Below are positions 44,167 to 52,970 of a stretch of DNA of 64,000 nucleotides, piece by piece. Under the pieces are notes generated by a model. That model did no database searches, was not told the DNA's origin, and worked only from the letters and a program-made list of their open reading frames with translations. The first letter of the stretch is position 1, and each line of letters opens with the position of its first letter. Both the position numbers and the translations under genes were made by a program. The stretch is taken from positions 124,001 to 188,000 of the forward strand of contig QDFQ01000005.1 of NCBI GenBank assembly GCA_003075315.1. Direction: 5' to 3'. Source of the stretch: Arthrobacter sp. TPD3018. Lineage in GTDB: Bacteria > Pseudomonadota > Alphaproteobacteria > Sphingomonadales > Sphingomonadaceae.

Positions 44167-45759
44167 TCACGCTTCCACCTCATCCACCACATCCGTCGCA
44201 TCGCGCCGGCTCACGCGAATCGCTTCCTCGGGCGTCGTCAGCCCGCGCCGCACCAGCGCCTCGGCGGCCTGGGCCAGCGTCGGGCTACGCGCAAAGGCAT
44301 GCGCGGCGATCGCCGTCTCATCCGCGCCATCGTTGATGAAGCGGCGAATCGTATCGTCGACGCGCACCGCCTCGAACACGCCGATCCGCCCCTTGAAGCC
44401 GCTGTGGTTGCACTCCGGGCATCCCACCGCCTCGTACACCGTCGCCTCTGGCTCGATCCCCAGCAGGCCCGCCACGCTGCTCCCCTGCACCGGCCGCCGG
44501 CACGTCGGGCACAACCGCCGCACCAGCCGCTGCGCGATCACCGCGCGCAGGGTCGAGGCGAGCAGGAACGGTTCCACCTTCATGTCGCGCATGCGGGTAA
44601 TCGCACCGATCGCGTCATTGGTGTGGACGGTCGACAGCACGAGATGCCCGGTCAGCGACGCCTGCACAGCGATCTCCGCGGTCTCGCGATCGCGGATTTC
44701 GCCGACCATCACCACGTCCGGATCCTGACGCAGGATCGCGCGCAAGCCGGCCGCAAAGGTCAGCCCGACCTTCGGATTGACCTGCGTCTGCCCGACGCCC
44801 TCGACGGCATATTCTACCGGGTCTTCAACGGTCAGGATGTTGCGGCTGCCGTCGTTGAGCAACCGCAGCGCACCGTACAGCGACGTCGTCTTGCCGGAGC
44901 CCGTCGGCCCGGTGACGAGGATGATGCCATTGGGCTCCGCCAGGGCGCCGCGCAGCAACGCGTACATCCGCTCGTCCATGCCCAGCGCATCGAGGTCGAT
45001 GCCCACATTGTCCTTGTCGAGGATACGCAGCACGACGCGCTCGCCCGCGCGGCTCGGCAGCGTCGAGACGCGGACGTCCAGCAGCTTGCCGCCCAAGGTC
45101 AGCCCCATGCGCCCGTCCTGCGGCACGCGCCGCTCGGCGATGTCGAGGCGCGCCATCACCTTGACGCGGCTGACGACGACGGGGGCGACATGCGGCGGCA
45201 TACGCAACGTCTCGCGCAGCACGCCGTCGATGCGCATGCGGACGATCAGGCCCGTCTCGTACGGCTCGATGTGGATATCGCTGACACCGTTGCGCGCGGC
45301 ATCGGCGATGATGCCGTTGATGAGGCGGATCGCCGGCGCATCGTCGGCGGTGTCGAGCAGGTCCTCCGCGGTCGGCAGTCCCTCGGCGAGGCTGTCGAGT
45401 TCATCGCCCATACCGACGGCGGCGAGCGCATTCGCCTGCCCGTCCATGGCGTAACTGTCGGACAGCAAACGATCGAACGCGGGCGCCTCGACGATGACGA
45501 CGTCGAACGGTCGGGCGAGGTAGCGGCGCACCTCGAGCAGCGCGCGCGGGTCGGCGCCGGTGCGCAGCGCAACGGTCAGATGCGCGTCCGCCTCGGTATG
45601 CTGGACGACGACGCCGAACCGCCTCGCAAACGCATAGGGGATGGCGAGCATCGGCAACGGATCGAGCGGCAACGGCGGCGTCGGCTCGACGACGGGCGCG
45701 ACGTCCGGGTCGGCCAGCGCGGCGGGCTCGTCGATTTCGGAGCCGGGGCGGATGATCAT
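44167..45759 (-). CDS. gspE: type II secretion ATPase GspE
   Basis: A 530-residue hexameric ATPase that powers pseudopilus assembly. The Walker A motif is GPTGSGKTT (about 284-292), the Asp box RQDPDVVMVGEIRD and the His box TVHTNDAIGA follow, and the zinc-binding site is C417-P-T-C420 ... C447-P-E-C450. The N-terminal region (about 1-130) would bind GspL. The start at 45759 (MIIRPGSE) was chosen because upstream in-frame sequence is REP DNA. Confidence 0.95.
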   Translation of the reverse strand: MIIRPGSEIDEPAALADPDVAPVVEPTPPLPLDPLPMLAIPYAFARRFGVVVQHTEADAHLTVALRTGADPRALLEVRRYLARPFDVVIVEAPAFDRLLSDSYAMDGQANALAAVGMGDELDSLAEGLPTAEDLLDTADDAPAIRLINGIIADAARNGVSDIHIEPYETGLIVRMRIDGVLRETLRMPPHVAPVVVSRVKVMARLDIAERRVPQDGRMGLTLGGKLLDVRVSTLPSRAGERVVLRILDKDNVGIDLDALGMDERMYALLRGALAEPNGIILVTGPTGSGKTTSLYGALRLLNDGSRNILTVEDPVEYAVEGVGQTQVNPKVGLTFAAGLRAILRQDPDVVMVGEIRDRETAEIAVQASLTGHLVLSTVHTNDAIGAITRMRDMKVEPFLLASTLRAVIAQRLVRRLCPTCRRPVQGSSVAGLLGIEPEATVYEAVGCPECNHSGFKGRIGVFEAVRVDDTIRRFINDGADETAIAAHAFARSPTLAQAAEALVRRGLTTPEEAIRVSRRDATDVVDEVEA

Positions 45760-45788
45760 GCGGCGCTCTCCGCCTGCCCCACACACGC

Positions 45789-45883
45789 CGTCATTCCCGC
45801 GAAGGCGGGAATCCATAGTCGCAGGTTTCGCGATAGGGCCGCACCGCCAGCCAGTCTGGATTCCCGCCTGCGCGGGAATGACG
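45789..45883. repeat. REP-like inverted repeat, family A
   Basis: Ends CGTCATTCCCGCGAAGGCGG and CCTGCGCGGGAATGACG, close to the copies at 7848-7942 and 16609-16703. It is one of two elements packed between gspD and gspE. Confidence 0.88.
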
Positions 45884-45911
45884 GCTTGAAAGGGAATGGC
45901 GCCCCCTCCTC

Positions 45912-46015
45912 CGTCATCCCGGCGCACGCCCGGATCCATGGACGCGCGACGCTCAGGACGCGCGTCACCGCCGGAGACACCGCAACCATGGATCCCGGCG
46001 TGCGCCGGGATGACG
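45912..46015. repeat. REP-like inverted repeat, variant CGTCATCCCGGCGCACGCC
   Basis: Ends CGTCATCCCGGCGCACGCC and the inverse GGCGTGCGCCGGGATGACG. It is related to, but distinct from, family A and lies 28 bases from the preceding element, so the whole gspD-gspE gap (45760-46030) is repeat DNA. Confidence 0.85.
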
Positions 46016-46030
46016 AAAGCGGGGCAAGCC

Positions 46031-48238
46031 TCACCGATCCCTCGGCCGGATAACCCTGGTCGTATTGTGCTGCACCGGCACCGCGACGCGCGGGTCCCCG
46101 ATATTCCCCGGCACCGGCGCGGACGGGATCGGCGGCGCGGCGCCCATATAGTCGCGCACCAGCTGGTCGATCGACGGCTCCTCGCCCGGCGCCTGCAACC
46201 CCTGTTGCAAACGCAAATAGCCGTAGCGCTGCTCGGCAACCCTCCGCGCATCCGCCGCCGATCGCAGGATCGTCGGGCGGATGAAGATCATCAGGTTCGT
46301 CTTGTTGCGCGATTTCGCCTTGGACTTGAACAGATTGCCCAGCACCGGAATGTCGCCGAGTAGCGGGATCTTCTCGATCGTCCGCCGTTCCTCGTCGCTC
46401 AGCAGCCCGCCCATCACCGCAATCTGCCCCTCGTCGACGGTCAGCACCGTCTCGATCTCGCGCTTGTTGAGGATCAGGTCGCTGTTGTCGTTCGACACCG
46501 GCCCGGCGATCGAGCTGACCTCGAGGCGCAGGTTGAGCTTCACCGTACCGCTGGAATTGACCTGCGGCCGCGCGGTCAGCTCGATGCCGACATTCTCGCG
46601 CTGGGTGGTGCGGAAGGTGTTGTCGAAATTGTTCGACAGCGCCTGCCCCGTGGTGATCGGGATTTCCTGACCGACCAGGCTGTGCGCTTCCTGATTGTCC
46701 AGCGTGACGAGGTGCGGCACCTGCAACAGGTTCGACGTCGTGTCGCTCTTCACCGCATTGATGATCGCGCCGAAGATGAAGTCGCCGACCTTGCCGCCGA
46801 ACCCGCCGAACCCGCCCGACGATCCGATGATCGAGCTGATCGCGCTCTGCGTCAGCTGATCCGACGCATTGTTGGTCGTCACCGTCGTCGTCACGCCATT
46901 GGCGATCGTCGTCGTCGTGTTGCGGCCCAGCTCGCGCGCGCCGATCGCGCCGGCAATTTGCAGGATGTTGGGCGCGCTGTTCGAGAAGGTCGACGCCGCG
47001 AACGCCCCGCCCGACGGATTGGCGAGGATGAACTGGGCGCCTAGGCGGTTGACCGTCGCGTCGGACACTTCGGCGACGATTCCCTCGATCAACACCTGCT
47101 CGCGCCGTGTATCGAGCTGGCGCACGACATCGGACAGCTGGCGCTGGATGTCCGCGGGGGCTGCGATGACGATCGCATTGGCCCCCTGGAAGCGCGTCAC
47201 GACCGCGGCGGTGCGACCGCCTTGCGTGGTGATCGCGGGCTGGCCGGTGGCGCCACCGCCGCTGCTCTGCTGGATCGGGGCGCTGGCGGCCGGTGGCCGC
47301 TGCACTGCCGCCGCACTGCCGGTGTTGGTGCCGAACCCAGTCTGCGTGCGCGACAGCGGCGTTTCCTGCACCGCGTCGGGCGCCTGCCCGACCAGCTGCT
47401 GGAGCACCGGCAGCAGCTGCGCCGCGTCGGCATTCTCCAAGAACACGACGCGGATTTCGGTGCCGTTCTTTGCCTTCTGGTCGAGATCCTGCGCCACCGA
47501 CACCAGCCGCGCGACGCTGGAGGGATCGCCGCGGATGATGACCGAATTGCTGCTGTCGACGGCCGTCACGCTGGTGCCGACGCCGCCCGGAACGCCCTGC
47601 CCGCCCTGCGCTCCGCCGGTAAGGCCCTGCAATGCCGCCGCGATCTCCTTGGCGGACGCGTTCTTCAGCGCCACGACGCGGGTCGAGGCATTGTCGCTGT
47701 CCACCCGGCGCAGGACTTCGCGGATACGCCGGATGTTGTCGGCGAAGTCAACGATGACCAGGCTGTTCGACCCGCGGTTGGCGCTGACCGATCCCTGCGC
47801 GCTGACCAGCGGGCGTACGGTATCGATCGCCTGCTGCGCATCGACCGATCGCAGCCGGACGATCTCGGTCACGAAGCTATTGCGCGCCGCTCCGCCCAGG
47901 CCGATGCGGCTCGGCTGGGACGCCGCATTGTCGATCGGCTGGATGCGGAACGCGCCATTGCCGGTGGGCACCGCGACCAGCCCGTTCGCCCGCAGCGTCG
48001 ACAGGAACGTCTCGAAATATTCGGACTTCGACAGCGGCCGGTCGGTGACGACGGTCACCTTGCCGTTGACGCGCGAATCGATGATGAACGTGCGCCCGGT
48101 CACCCGCGCGGCATCGGCGATGAACGCGCGGATATCGGCGTCGCGCACGTTCAGCGTCGTCTGCGCCATCGCCTGGATCGGCAGGCCGAGCGCCGCGGCC
48201 GACAACAGCAGCGCGGGGTAGAACGTCTTCATGGTCAT
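46031..48238 (-). CDS. gspD: type II secretion system outer-membrane secretin GspD
   Basis: A 735-residue secretin with a signal peptide ending AMAQ near residue 25. N0 and N1-N3 domains (LNVRDADIRAFIADAARVTG; IRRIREVLRRVDSDN-type KH-like repeats) precede the C-terminal secretin pore domain (VPHLVTLDNQEAHSLVGQEI; GLLSDEERRTIEKIPLLGD). It forms the outer-membrane channel. The gene overlaps the gspC stop by four bases (ATGA). Confidence 0.96.
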   Translation of the reverse strand: MTMKTFYPALLLSAAALGLPIQAMAQTTLNVRDADIRAFIADAARVTGRTFIIDSRVNGKVTVVTDRPLSKSEYFETFLSTLRANGLVAVPTGNGAFRIQPIDNAASQPSRIGLGGAARNSFVTEIVRLRSVDAQQAIDTVRPLVSAQGSVSANRGSNSLVIVDFADNIRRIREVLRRVDSDNASTRVVALKNASAKEIAAALQGLTGGAQGGQGVPGGVGTSVTAVDSSNSVIIRGDPSSVARLVSVAQDLDQKAKNGTEIRVVFLENADAAQLLPVLQQLVGQAPDAVQETPLSRTQTGFGTNTGSAAAVQRPPAASAPIQQSSGGGATGQPAITTQGGRTAAVVTRFQGANAIVIAAPADIQRQLSDVVRQLDTRREQVLIEGIVAEVSDATVNRLGAQFILANPSGGAFAASTFSNSAPNILQIAGAIGARELGRNTTTTIANGVTTTVTTNNASDQLTQSAISSIIGSSGGFGGFGGKVGDFIFGAIINAVKSDTTSNLLQVPHLVTLDNQEAHSLVGQEIPITTGQALSNNFDNTFRTTQRENVGIELTARPQVNSSGTVKLNLRLEVSSIAGPVSNDNSDLILNKREIETVLTVDEGQIAVMGGLLSDEERRTIEKIPLLGDIPVLGNLFKSKAKSRNKTNLMIFIRPTILRSAADARRVAEQRYGYLRLQQGLQAPGEEPSIDQLVRDYMGAAPPIPSAPVPGNIGDPRVAVPVQHNTTRVIRPRDR

Positions 48239-49077
48239 TGCGGAGCGATCGTAAGGGCGAGCGCGAGCGTCTGCTGGCCGCGTTCGACGGTGATGGGAAG
48301 CGATCCGCCGCCGGCGAAATCGGCAGCGATGCGATCGAGGTCCTGCGGGCCGCTCACCGGCCGCCCGCCGATCGCGGTGACGACGTCGCCCTCACGCAGG
48401 CCCGCCGCGCGGAACAATGCACCCGACCCTTGCGGCCGAACGACGAGACCGGAGATGCGACCGCCGTCGATGCGTGGGATGAAGCCGATCTCGTTGCGGA
48501 TCTGACTCGCCTTGATCGCCGGTGCGGCGTCCGCCGCGGGTGGAGCGAGCGGAACGCCGGCCGGCGCGGCGGGCATCGCGGCGGGCGCGCCCGCGCCGGG
48601 CGCGTCCGACTGGACCAGATACAGGTCCTCGGCCGTGCCACCGCGATCGATCGTGATATGATCGAACGACACCGACTTCAGCCGGACGCCGGGCAGGATG
48701 TCCTCGCCGACCGCGACGCTCTTCTGGATATTATCCGGCCCCGCGACGATCGCCGAGCCCCGGCCCGACGCCTCGTCGACGCGGATACCAAACAGGTTGA
48801 GTTGCAGCGAGGTGACGGTGGCCTGAGCCGGCGCGCGCGTACCCAGACGAAAGAACGGATCGAAGCCCGCCAGCACGTCATACGGCCGCCCCGGCACCGC
48901 GACCTCCGCCGGTCGCCAGTCGCCCAGCGGCGCGATCGGCGTCACGATCGTCCAGAACAGCCGCGCCGACTGAATGGCGAGGCCGCCGATCAGCACCAGC
49001 TCGGCGAGCGAGTAGACGTTCACGACGGGCAGCCGGCGCAGGATGCGCCGCGTGCGCGCGTCGAATCTCAAGCGCAT
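48235..49077 (-). CDS. gspC: type II secretion system protein GspC with PDZ domain
   Basis: A 280-residue protein: short cytoplasmic N terminus, transmembrane helix (VYSLAELVLIGGLAIQSARLF), a periplasmic HR domain (ATVTSLQLNLFGIRVDE), a Pro/Ala-rich linker and a C-terminal PDZ-like domain (FRAAGLREGDVVTAIGGRPV). It couples the inner-membrane platform to the secretin. The ATG at 49077 is favoured; an upstream in-frame ATG at 49113 is less likely. A TTGACG -35-like box (49131-49136, minus) and a 17-base palindrome lie upstream. Confidence 0.92.
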   Translation of the reverse strand: MRLRFDARTRRILRRLPVVNVYSLAELVLIGGLAIQSARLFWTIVTPIAPLGDWRPAEVAVPGRPYDVLAGFDPFFRLGTRAPAQATVTSLQLNLFGIRVDEASGRGSAIVAGPDNIQKSVAVGEDILPGVRLKSVSFDHITIDRGGTAEDLYLVQSDAPGAGAPAAMPAAPAGVPLAPPAADAAPAIKASQIRNEIGFIPRIDGGRISGLVVRPQGSGALFRAAGLREGDVVTAIGGRPVSGPQDLDRIAADFAGGGSLPITVERGQQTLALALTIAPQ

Positions 49078-49137
49078 GATGTCGTCCCGTCCCGCGTACC
49101 TCGGCCTACGCATGCCATGTTACGCTTGTGCGTCAAT

Positions 49138-49154
49138 GGGGTGCTATGCACCCC
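49138..49154. promoter_or_regulatory. perfect palindrome between gspC and the 2OG oxygenase gene
   Basis: GGGGTGC (49138-49144) and GCACCCC (49148-49154) pair exactly around TAT. It lies in the divergent region directly upstream of a possible -35 box (TTGACG, minus strand 49136-49131) for gspC. It could be an operator for either gene or an mRNA hairpin. Confidence 0.4.
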
Positions 49155-49187
49155 ACCCTCTTTTCGGCGCCCCCTTTCCGGCATGTC

Positions 49188-49868
49188 ATGGCCGGTGATA
49201 TGACCCCCGCCATGACCGATATGACCCTGCTCGGCAATGGGCTGGAAGGCCAGGCGATCGCCCGCCGCATCCTGTCGCAGCCCGGCGTGCAGAAAGTGCC
49301 CAGCCCCAAGCTCGACCTGTTTCTGGTCCGTGAGTTCCTGGATACCGATACCTGCGCGGCGTTGATCGAGCAGATCGACGCGGTCCGCCGCCCGTCGACG
49401 ATCGCCGACCCCAATGGCGACGCTGCGTTCCGCACCAGCGAGACGGGTGACCTGTTCGCGGGCGATCCGCTGGTCCAGGCGGTCGAGGCGCGCTTCACCG
49501 CCTTCACCGGCCTCCACCCCGCGCACGGCGAACCGTTGCAGGGGCAACGCTATGCGGTGGGGCAGGAATTCAAGGGACATACCGATTATTTCGAACCCGA
49601 TGGCGCGGACTATGACCGCTATTGCTCGGTCGCGGGCAACCGGACGTGGACGCTGATGGTCTATCTCAACGCGCCCGAAGCGGGCGGCGCAACCCGGTTC
49701 AAGGCGGTCGACAAGATCGTCCAGCCCGAAACCGGCAAGCTCGTCGCCTGGAACAACCGCCGCCCCGACGGGACGCTCAATCCTGCGACCCTGCATCAGG
49801 GGATGAAGGTACGCGCCGGCACGAAATACGTCATCACGAAATGGTATCGCGAGCGCGTGTGGGGGTAG
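49188..49868 (+). CDS. 2OG-Fe(II) oxygenase, prolyl 4-hydroxylase-like
   Basis: A 226-residue oxygenase of the P4Hc type. The likely iron ligands are H131-x-D133 (FKGHTDYFE) and H203 (TLHQGMKV), with the 2-oxoglutarate-binding Lys ten residues on (K213, GTKYVITKW). The family hydroxylates proline or other side chains in proteins or small molecules; the target is unknown. Several ATG codons (49146, 49188, 49200, 49212) could start it; 49188 is a working choice. It is divergent from gspC, so a link to secreted substrates is possible but not shown. Confidence 0.85.
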   Translation: MAGDMTPAMTDMTLLGNGLEGQAIARRILSQPGVQKVPSPKLDLFLVREFLDTDTCAALIEQIDAVRRPSTIADPNGDAAFRTSETGDLFAGDPLVQAVEARFTAFTGLHPAHGEPLQGQRYAVGQEFKGHTDYFEPDGADYDRYCSVAGNRTWTLMVYLNAPEAGGATRFKAVDKIVQPETGKLVAWNNRRPDGTLNPATLHQGMKVRAGTKYVITKWYRERVWG

Positions 49869-49887
49869 CGCTTTCCCCGCTCTCTTC

Positions 49888-49995
49888 CGTCACCCCGGAC
49901 TTGTTCCGGGGTCCACCAGGCCGCAAGGGGCGGGCAAGAGGCTCCAGCCGTCCCCCTCGCCGCAGAGTGGACCCCGGAACAAGTCCGGGGTGACG
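49888..49995. repeat. REP-like inverted repeat, family D
   Basis: Ends CGTCACCCCGGACTTGTTCC and the inverse GGAACAAGTCCGGGGTGACG. Matches 60486-60593 almost base for base at its ends. It lies between the converging oxygenase and TonB receptor genes. Confidence 0.9.
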
Positions 49996-50026
49996 GATGG
50001 GAGGCGGAAACGCCGCCCCACCCCGA

Positions 50027-52867
50027 TCAGAACGTCGCGCTCACCCCCAGGCTGAACACGCGGCCCAAGTTGTACCGGTTGATGTACACCTCTTTCCCGC
50101 TCGCGAAGGTCTGACTCTCGTTATAGCGGGTGCGCGTGAGGTTGCGGGCTTCGGCCTTGATCTCGAATTCGCCGCCGAGCAGCTTGACGCCCTGTCGCGC
50201 GATGAGGTCCAGGCGGATGCCGGGATGCTCGACGATATCGGGCTGGAAGGTGTTGCCGCCGAGGTTCGACGGTCCGCGGTTCGTCACGCGATCGGAGGCA
50301 TAGTTGAACAGCAAGGTGATCTGCGACAGCGATTCTTTGTCCTCGATCCCCACCTGCACGTTGACCAGATGGTCCGACTGGCCGGTCAGCGGCGCGCCAT
50401 CGCGGAACAGCAGCCCCGCCGGCCCGAGCTTCGAGCCGCAGTCCGCCAGGCCCGGCACCTTAGAGCGGAAGTCGACCGCCGGGTTGGGCACGCAGGTGCC
50501 GTCCGCAGTAATCTTCGACTTGGTGTAAGTGTAGTTGGCGATCAGCAAGGCGCGCCGCGTTGCGAAGAAATCGCTGCCGGCGAACAGGTCGCCGAGCGGG
50601 AAATACTTCTGCAGCTCGATTTCGCCGCCATACAGCACGGCCTTGGGCAGATAGGTGAAGCCCGTCTGCAACCGGTCGTCGGCGCCGGTGTAGAAGCCGA
50701 CCTGTTCGATCGGGCGATCGATCCGCTTGTAGAAGCTCGCCAGCGTGAAGCGCTGGTCGCGCTTGAAGAACCATTCGTAGCGTGCTTCGAGGTTGTACAG
50801 CTCGCTGTCGCGCAGCAACGGGTTGCCGAAGAACAGCCGATCAGAATCGGGGTCGCGGAACTGCTGCGGTGCGAGTTCGCGGAACTGCGGACGCGAGATC
50901 GTCTTGGCAGCGCTCGCACGCAATTGCATGTCGGGCGCGAAATTCCACGTCAGCGTCGATGCCGGCAGGAAGTAATCGTTGCGCAGCCGCGTGCCGCCCT
51001 CCGTGACGCCGAACGGCGTGACGCGCTCGTCGCCCTTTTCGTAGCGCACGCCGATCACCGCGCGCAGGCCGTCGAACGCCTCCGCCTCGGCCTGGACATA
51101 GCCCGCATGCACATTGAGCTTCGCGTCATAGCGATAGGCACCCGCCTGCGTGTTGAACTGCAGCTCGATCGTGCAGGCGCCGGTGCCATCGAGCGGACAC
51201 GCATTATTGAGCACGTCGGGGCTGAGCAAATAATCCGGCCGCAGCAGGTTATAGGGATAGCCCGGCGCGGTGCCGCCGCCACGCGACGTCTGATAGTTGA
51301 AGACAAGCCGTGACGACCGACGCTTGGTGTCCTGATAGAAATAGCCCGCCGACAGCGTGATCGGCCGATCGGCATCGATCTTGTACGACGCGTCCGCCTG
51401 ACCGGTCCACAGATCCTCGTTCAGCTCGCTGAAGATGATCGAGGCGAAGGGCGTGAAGCGCTGCGTCACCTGATAGGCGCCGTTGCACTGGAACCCGCCG
51501 GCCTGCTGGATGCCGTCGCTGGTGATCGGATAGCCGTTTGTCGTCGTCGCCGAGCACAGATAGTCGAACTGCCGCTCATAGGGCGCGTTGCGCTTCGAAT
51601 TGGCGTAGGCGCCGCGCGCGTCCACCTTCAACGCGTCGGTGATCTTGAACTCGCCGACCAGCTGCGTCTCGATCAGCTGGCGTTCGAACCAGTTGGTGTT
51701 CTGCTGGAAGCGCAGGCCGCTGGCGTTGTTGTACAGCTCCGCCGCGGACCCACGCGCCTGCTTCAACGTGTCGTGAATGTAGACGTTGGTCCAGCGCAGC
51801 GTATTCTCGCCGAACTCGAGGCCCAGGCCGATCAGCGCGTTGGCGACGATGCGATTGTCGGTCAGCAGCGTGCGGAAGTCGTTGCGCAGCGTGCCGTCCG
51901 CCGACACGCTGTCCTGCTGCACCGCCGATCGCGTGCGGAAGGTGTTGCTGGCGCTGAGCGACGCGATCACGCCGAGGCGCGACGACCCGATGTCATAGAC
52001 CGACCCGCCGCTGATCTCGCCCGACCAGTTCGCCGGCAGCTGGTTGTTGCGCTGGAGCAGCGTCGTCGAGGCGTTGGACAGTTGCGCGACCTGCGCCGCC
52101 GGGATGATGCCGCTGCCCTTCGGGGCGTTGCGGATGAACGCGGGCACTTTCCGCGTGCCGTCGTCATAGCCGATCCAGTCCGCGCCGCCGCCGTAATAGG
52201 TGTAGCCGAGTTCGCTGGTCGTCGAATCGTCGGCCGCGATCGATCCGCCCACCTGGACGAAATTCTTGTCCGGGATTGCCTTGGTCGTCAGGTTGATGAC
52301 GCCGCCGCCGAATTCGCCCGGATAGTTCACCGAATAGGTCTTCTGGACCAGCGCCGATCCGACGATCGTCGTCGGGAAGATGTCGAGCGGCACCGACCGG
52401 CGCAGCGGCTCCGGCGAGGGCAGCGGCGATCCGTTGAGCAGCGACGACGAATAACGATCGCCGAGGCCGCGCACGTAGACGAAACCGCCACCGACGACCG
52501 ACAGGCCGGTGACGCGGGTCAGCGCGCCGGCGATGTCGCCTTCGCCCGTGCGGGCGATGTCAGCGGTCGACAGGACCGAGACGATCTGCGGCGTCGCACG
52601 GACGACGTTGGGGATGTTGCGACCGACGACGACGATATCCGCGCCATCACCGTTCATCCCGGGCGCGGACACCTCGACGGGCGCCTCCTGCTGATCGGTC
52701 GAGGTCGGCGCCGCGCTTTGCGGGTCGGCCGCACCGCTCGGGCTCGCTGTCGCGGGCGTGGACGTCTGCGCCGGGGCGCCGGCTCCGTTGGTCTGCGCCA
52801 GCGCGGCCGGCGCCACCAACGTGGTGGAAAGAAGAAGAAGGGTGGCGAAAGCGTGCCGCTGCGACAT
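50027..52867 (-). CDS. TonB-dependent outer-membrane receptor
   Basis: A 946-residue receptor with a signal peptide (MSQRHAFATLLLLSTTLVAP ... ALAQ), a Pro/Thr/Ser-rich linker, a TonB-box-like DIVVVG, and the plug domain (residues about 75-230, with YVRGLGDRYSSSLLNGSPLP). The rest is a 22-strand beta-barrel ending in Phe (RVFSLGVSATF), as outer-membrane barrels do. It imports a scarce ligand using the proton motive force via TonB. It follows the large lipoprotein gene on the same strand; the pair probably works together at the surface. No peptidase or sugar-binding gene is near to tell the ligand. Confidence 0.92.
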   Translation of the reverse strand: MSQRHAFATLLLLSTTLVAPAALAQTNGAGAPAQTSTPATASPSGAADPQSAAPTSTDQQEAPVEVSAPGMNGDGADIVVVGRNIPNVVRATPQIVSVLSTADIARTGEGDIAGALTRVTGLSVVGGGFVYVRGLGDRYSSSLLNGSPLPSPEPLRRSVPLDIFPTTIVGSALVQKTYSVNYPGEFGGGVINLTTKAIPDKNFVQVGGSIAADDSTTSELGYTYYGGGADWIGYDDGTRKVPAFIRNAPKGSGIIPAAQVAQLSNASTTLLQRNNQLPANWSGEISGGSVYDIGSSRLGVIASLSASNTFRTRSAVQQDSVSADGTLRNDFRTLLTDNRIVANALIGLGLEFGENTLRWTNVYIHDTLKQARGSAAELYNNASGLRFQQNTNWFERQLIETQLVGEFKITDALKVDARGAYANSKRNAPYERQFDYLCSATTTNGYPITSDGIQQAGGFQCNGAYQVTQRFTPFASIIFSELNEDLWTGQADASYKIDADRPITLSAGYFYQDTKRRSSRLVFNYQTSRGGGTAPGYPYNLLRPDYLLSPDVLNNACPLDGTGACTIELQFNTQAGAYRYDAKLNVHAGYVQAEAEAFDGLRAVIGVRYEKGDERVTPFGVTEGGTRLRNDYFLPASTLTWNFAPDMQLRASAAKTISRPQFRELAPQQFRDPDSDRLFFGNPLLRDSELYNLEARYEWFFKRDQRFTLASFYKRIDRPIEQVGFYTGADDRLQTGFTYLPKAVLYGGEIELQKYFPLGDLFAGSDFFATRRALLIANYTYTKSKITADGTCVPNPAVDFRSKVPGLADCGSKLGPAGLLFRDGAPLTGQSDHLVNVQVGIEDKESLSQITLLFNYASDRVTNRGPSNLGGNTFQPDIVEHPGIRLDLIARQGVKLLGGEFEIKAEARNLTRTRYNESQTFASGKEVYINRYNLGRVFSLGVSATF

Positions 52868-52970
52868 GACCGTCAATCCCGGACAGGAGGCTGTAGATAC
52901 AGGTGTCCGGGGCGGCGTTACCGCCACCCCGGAACCGAGGCTGGCTGGGGACGGATGCGTCCCCGCCGCA

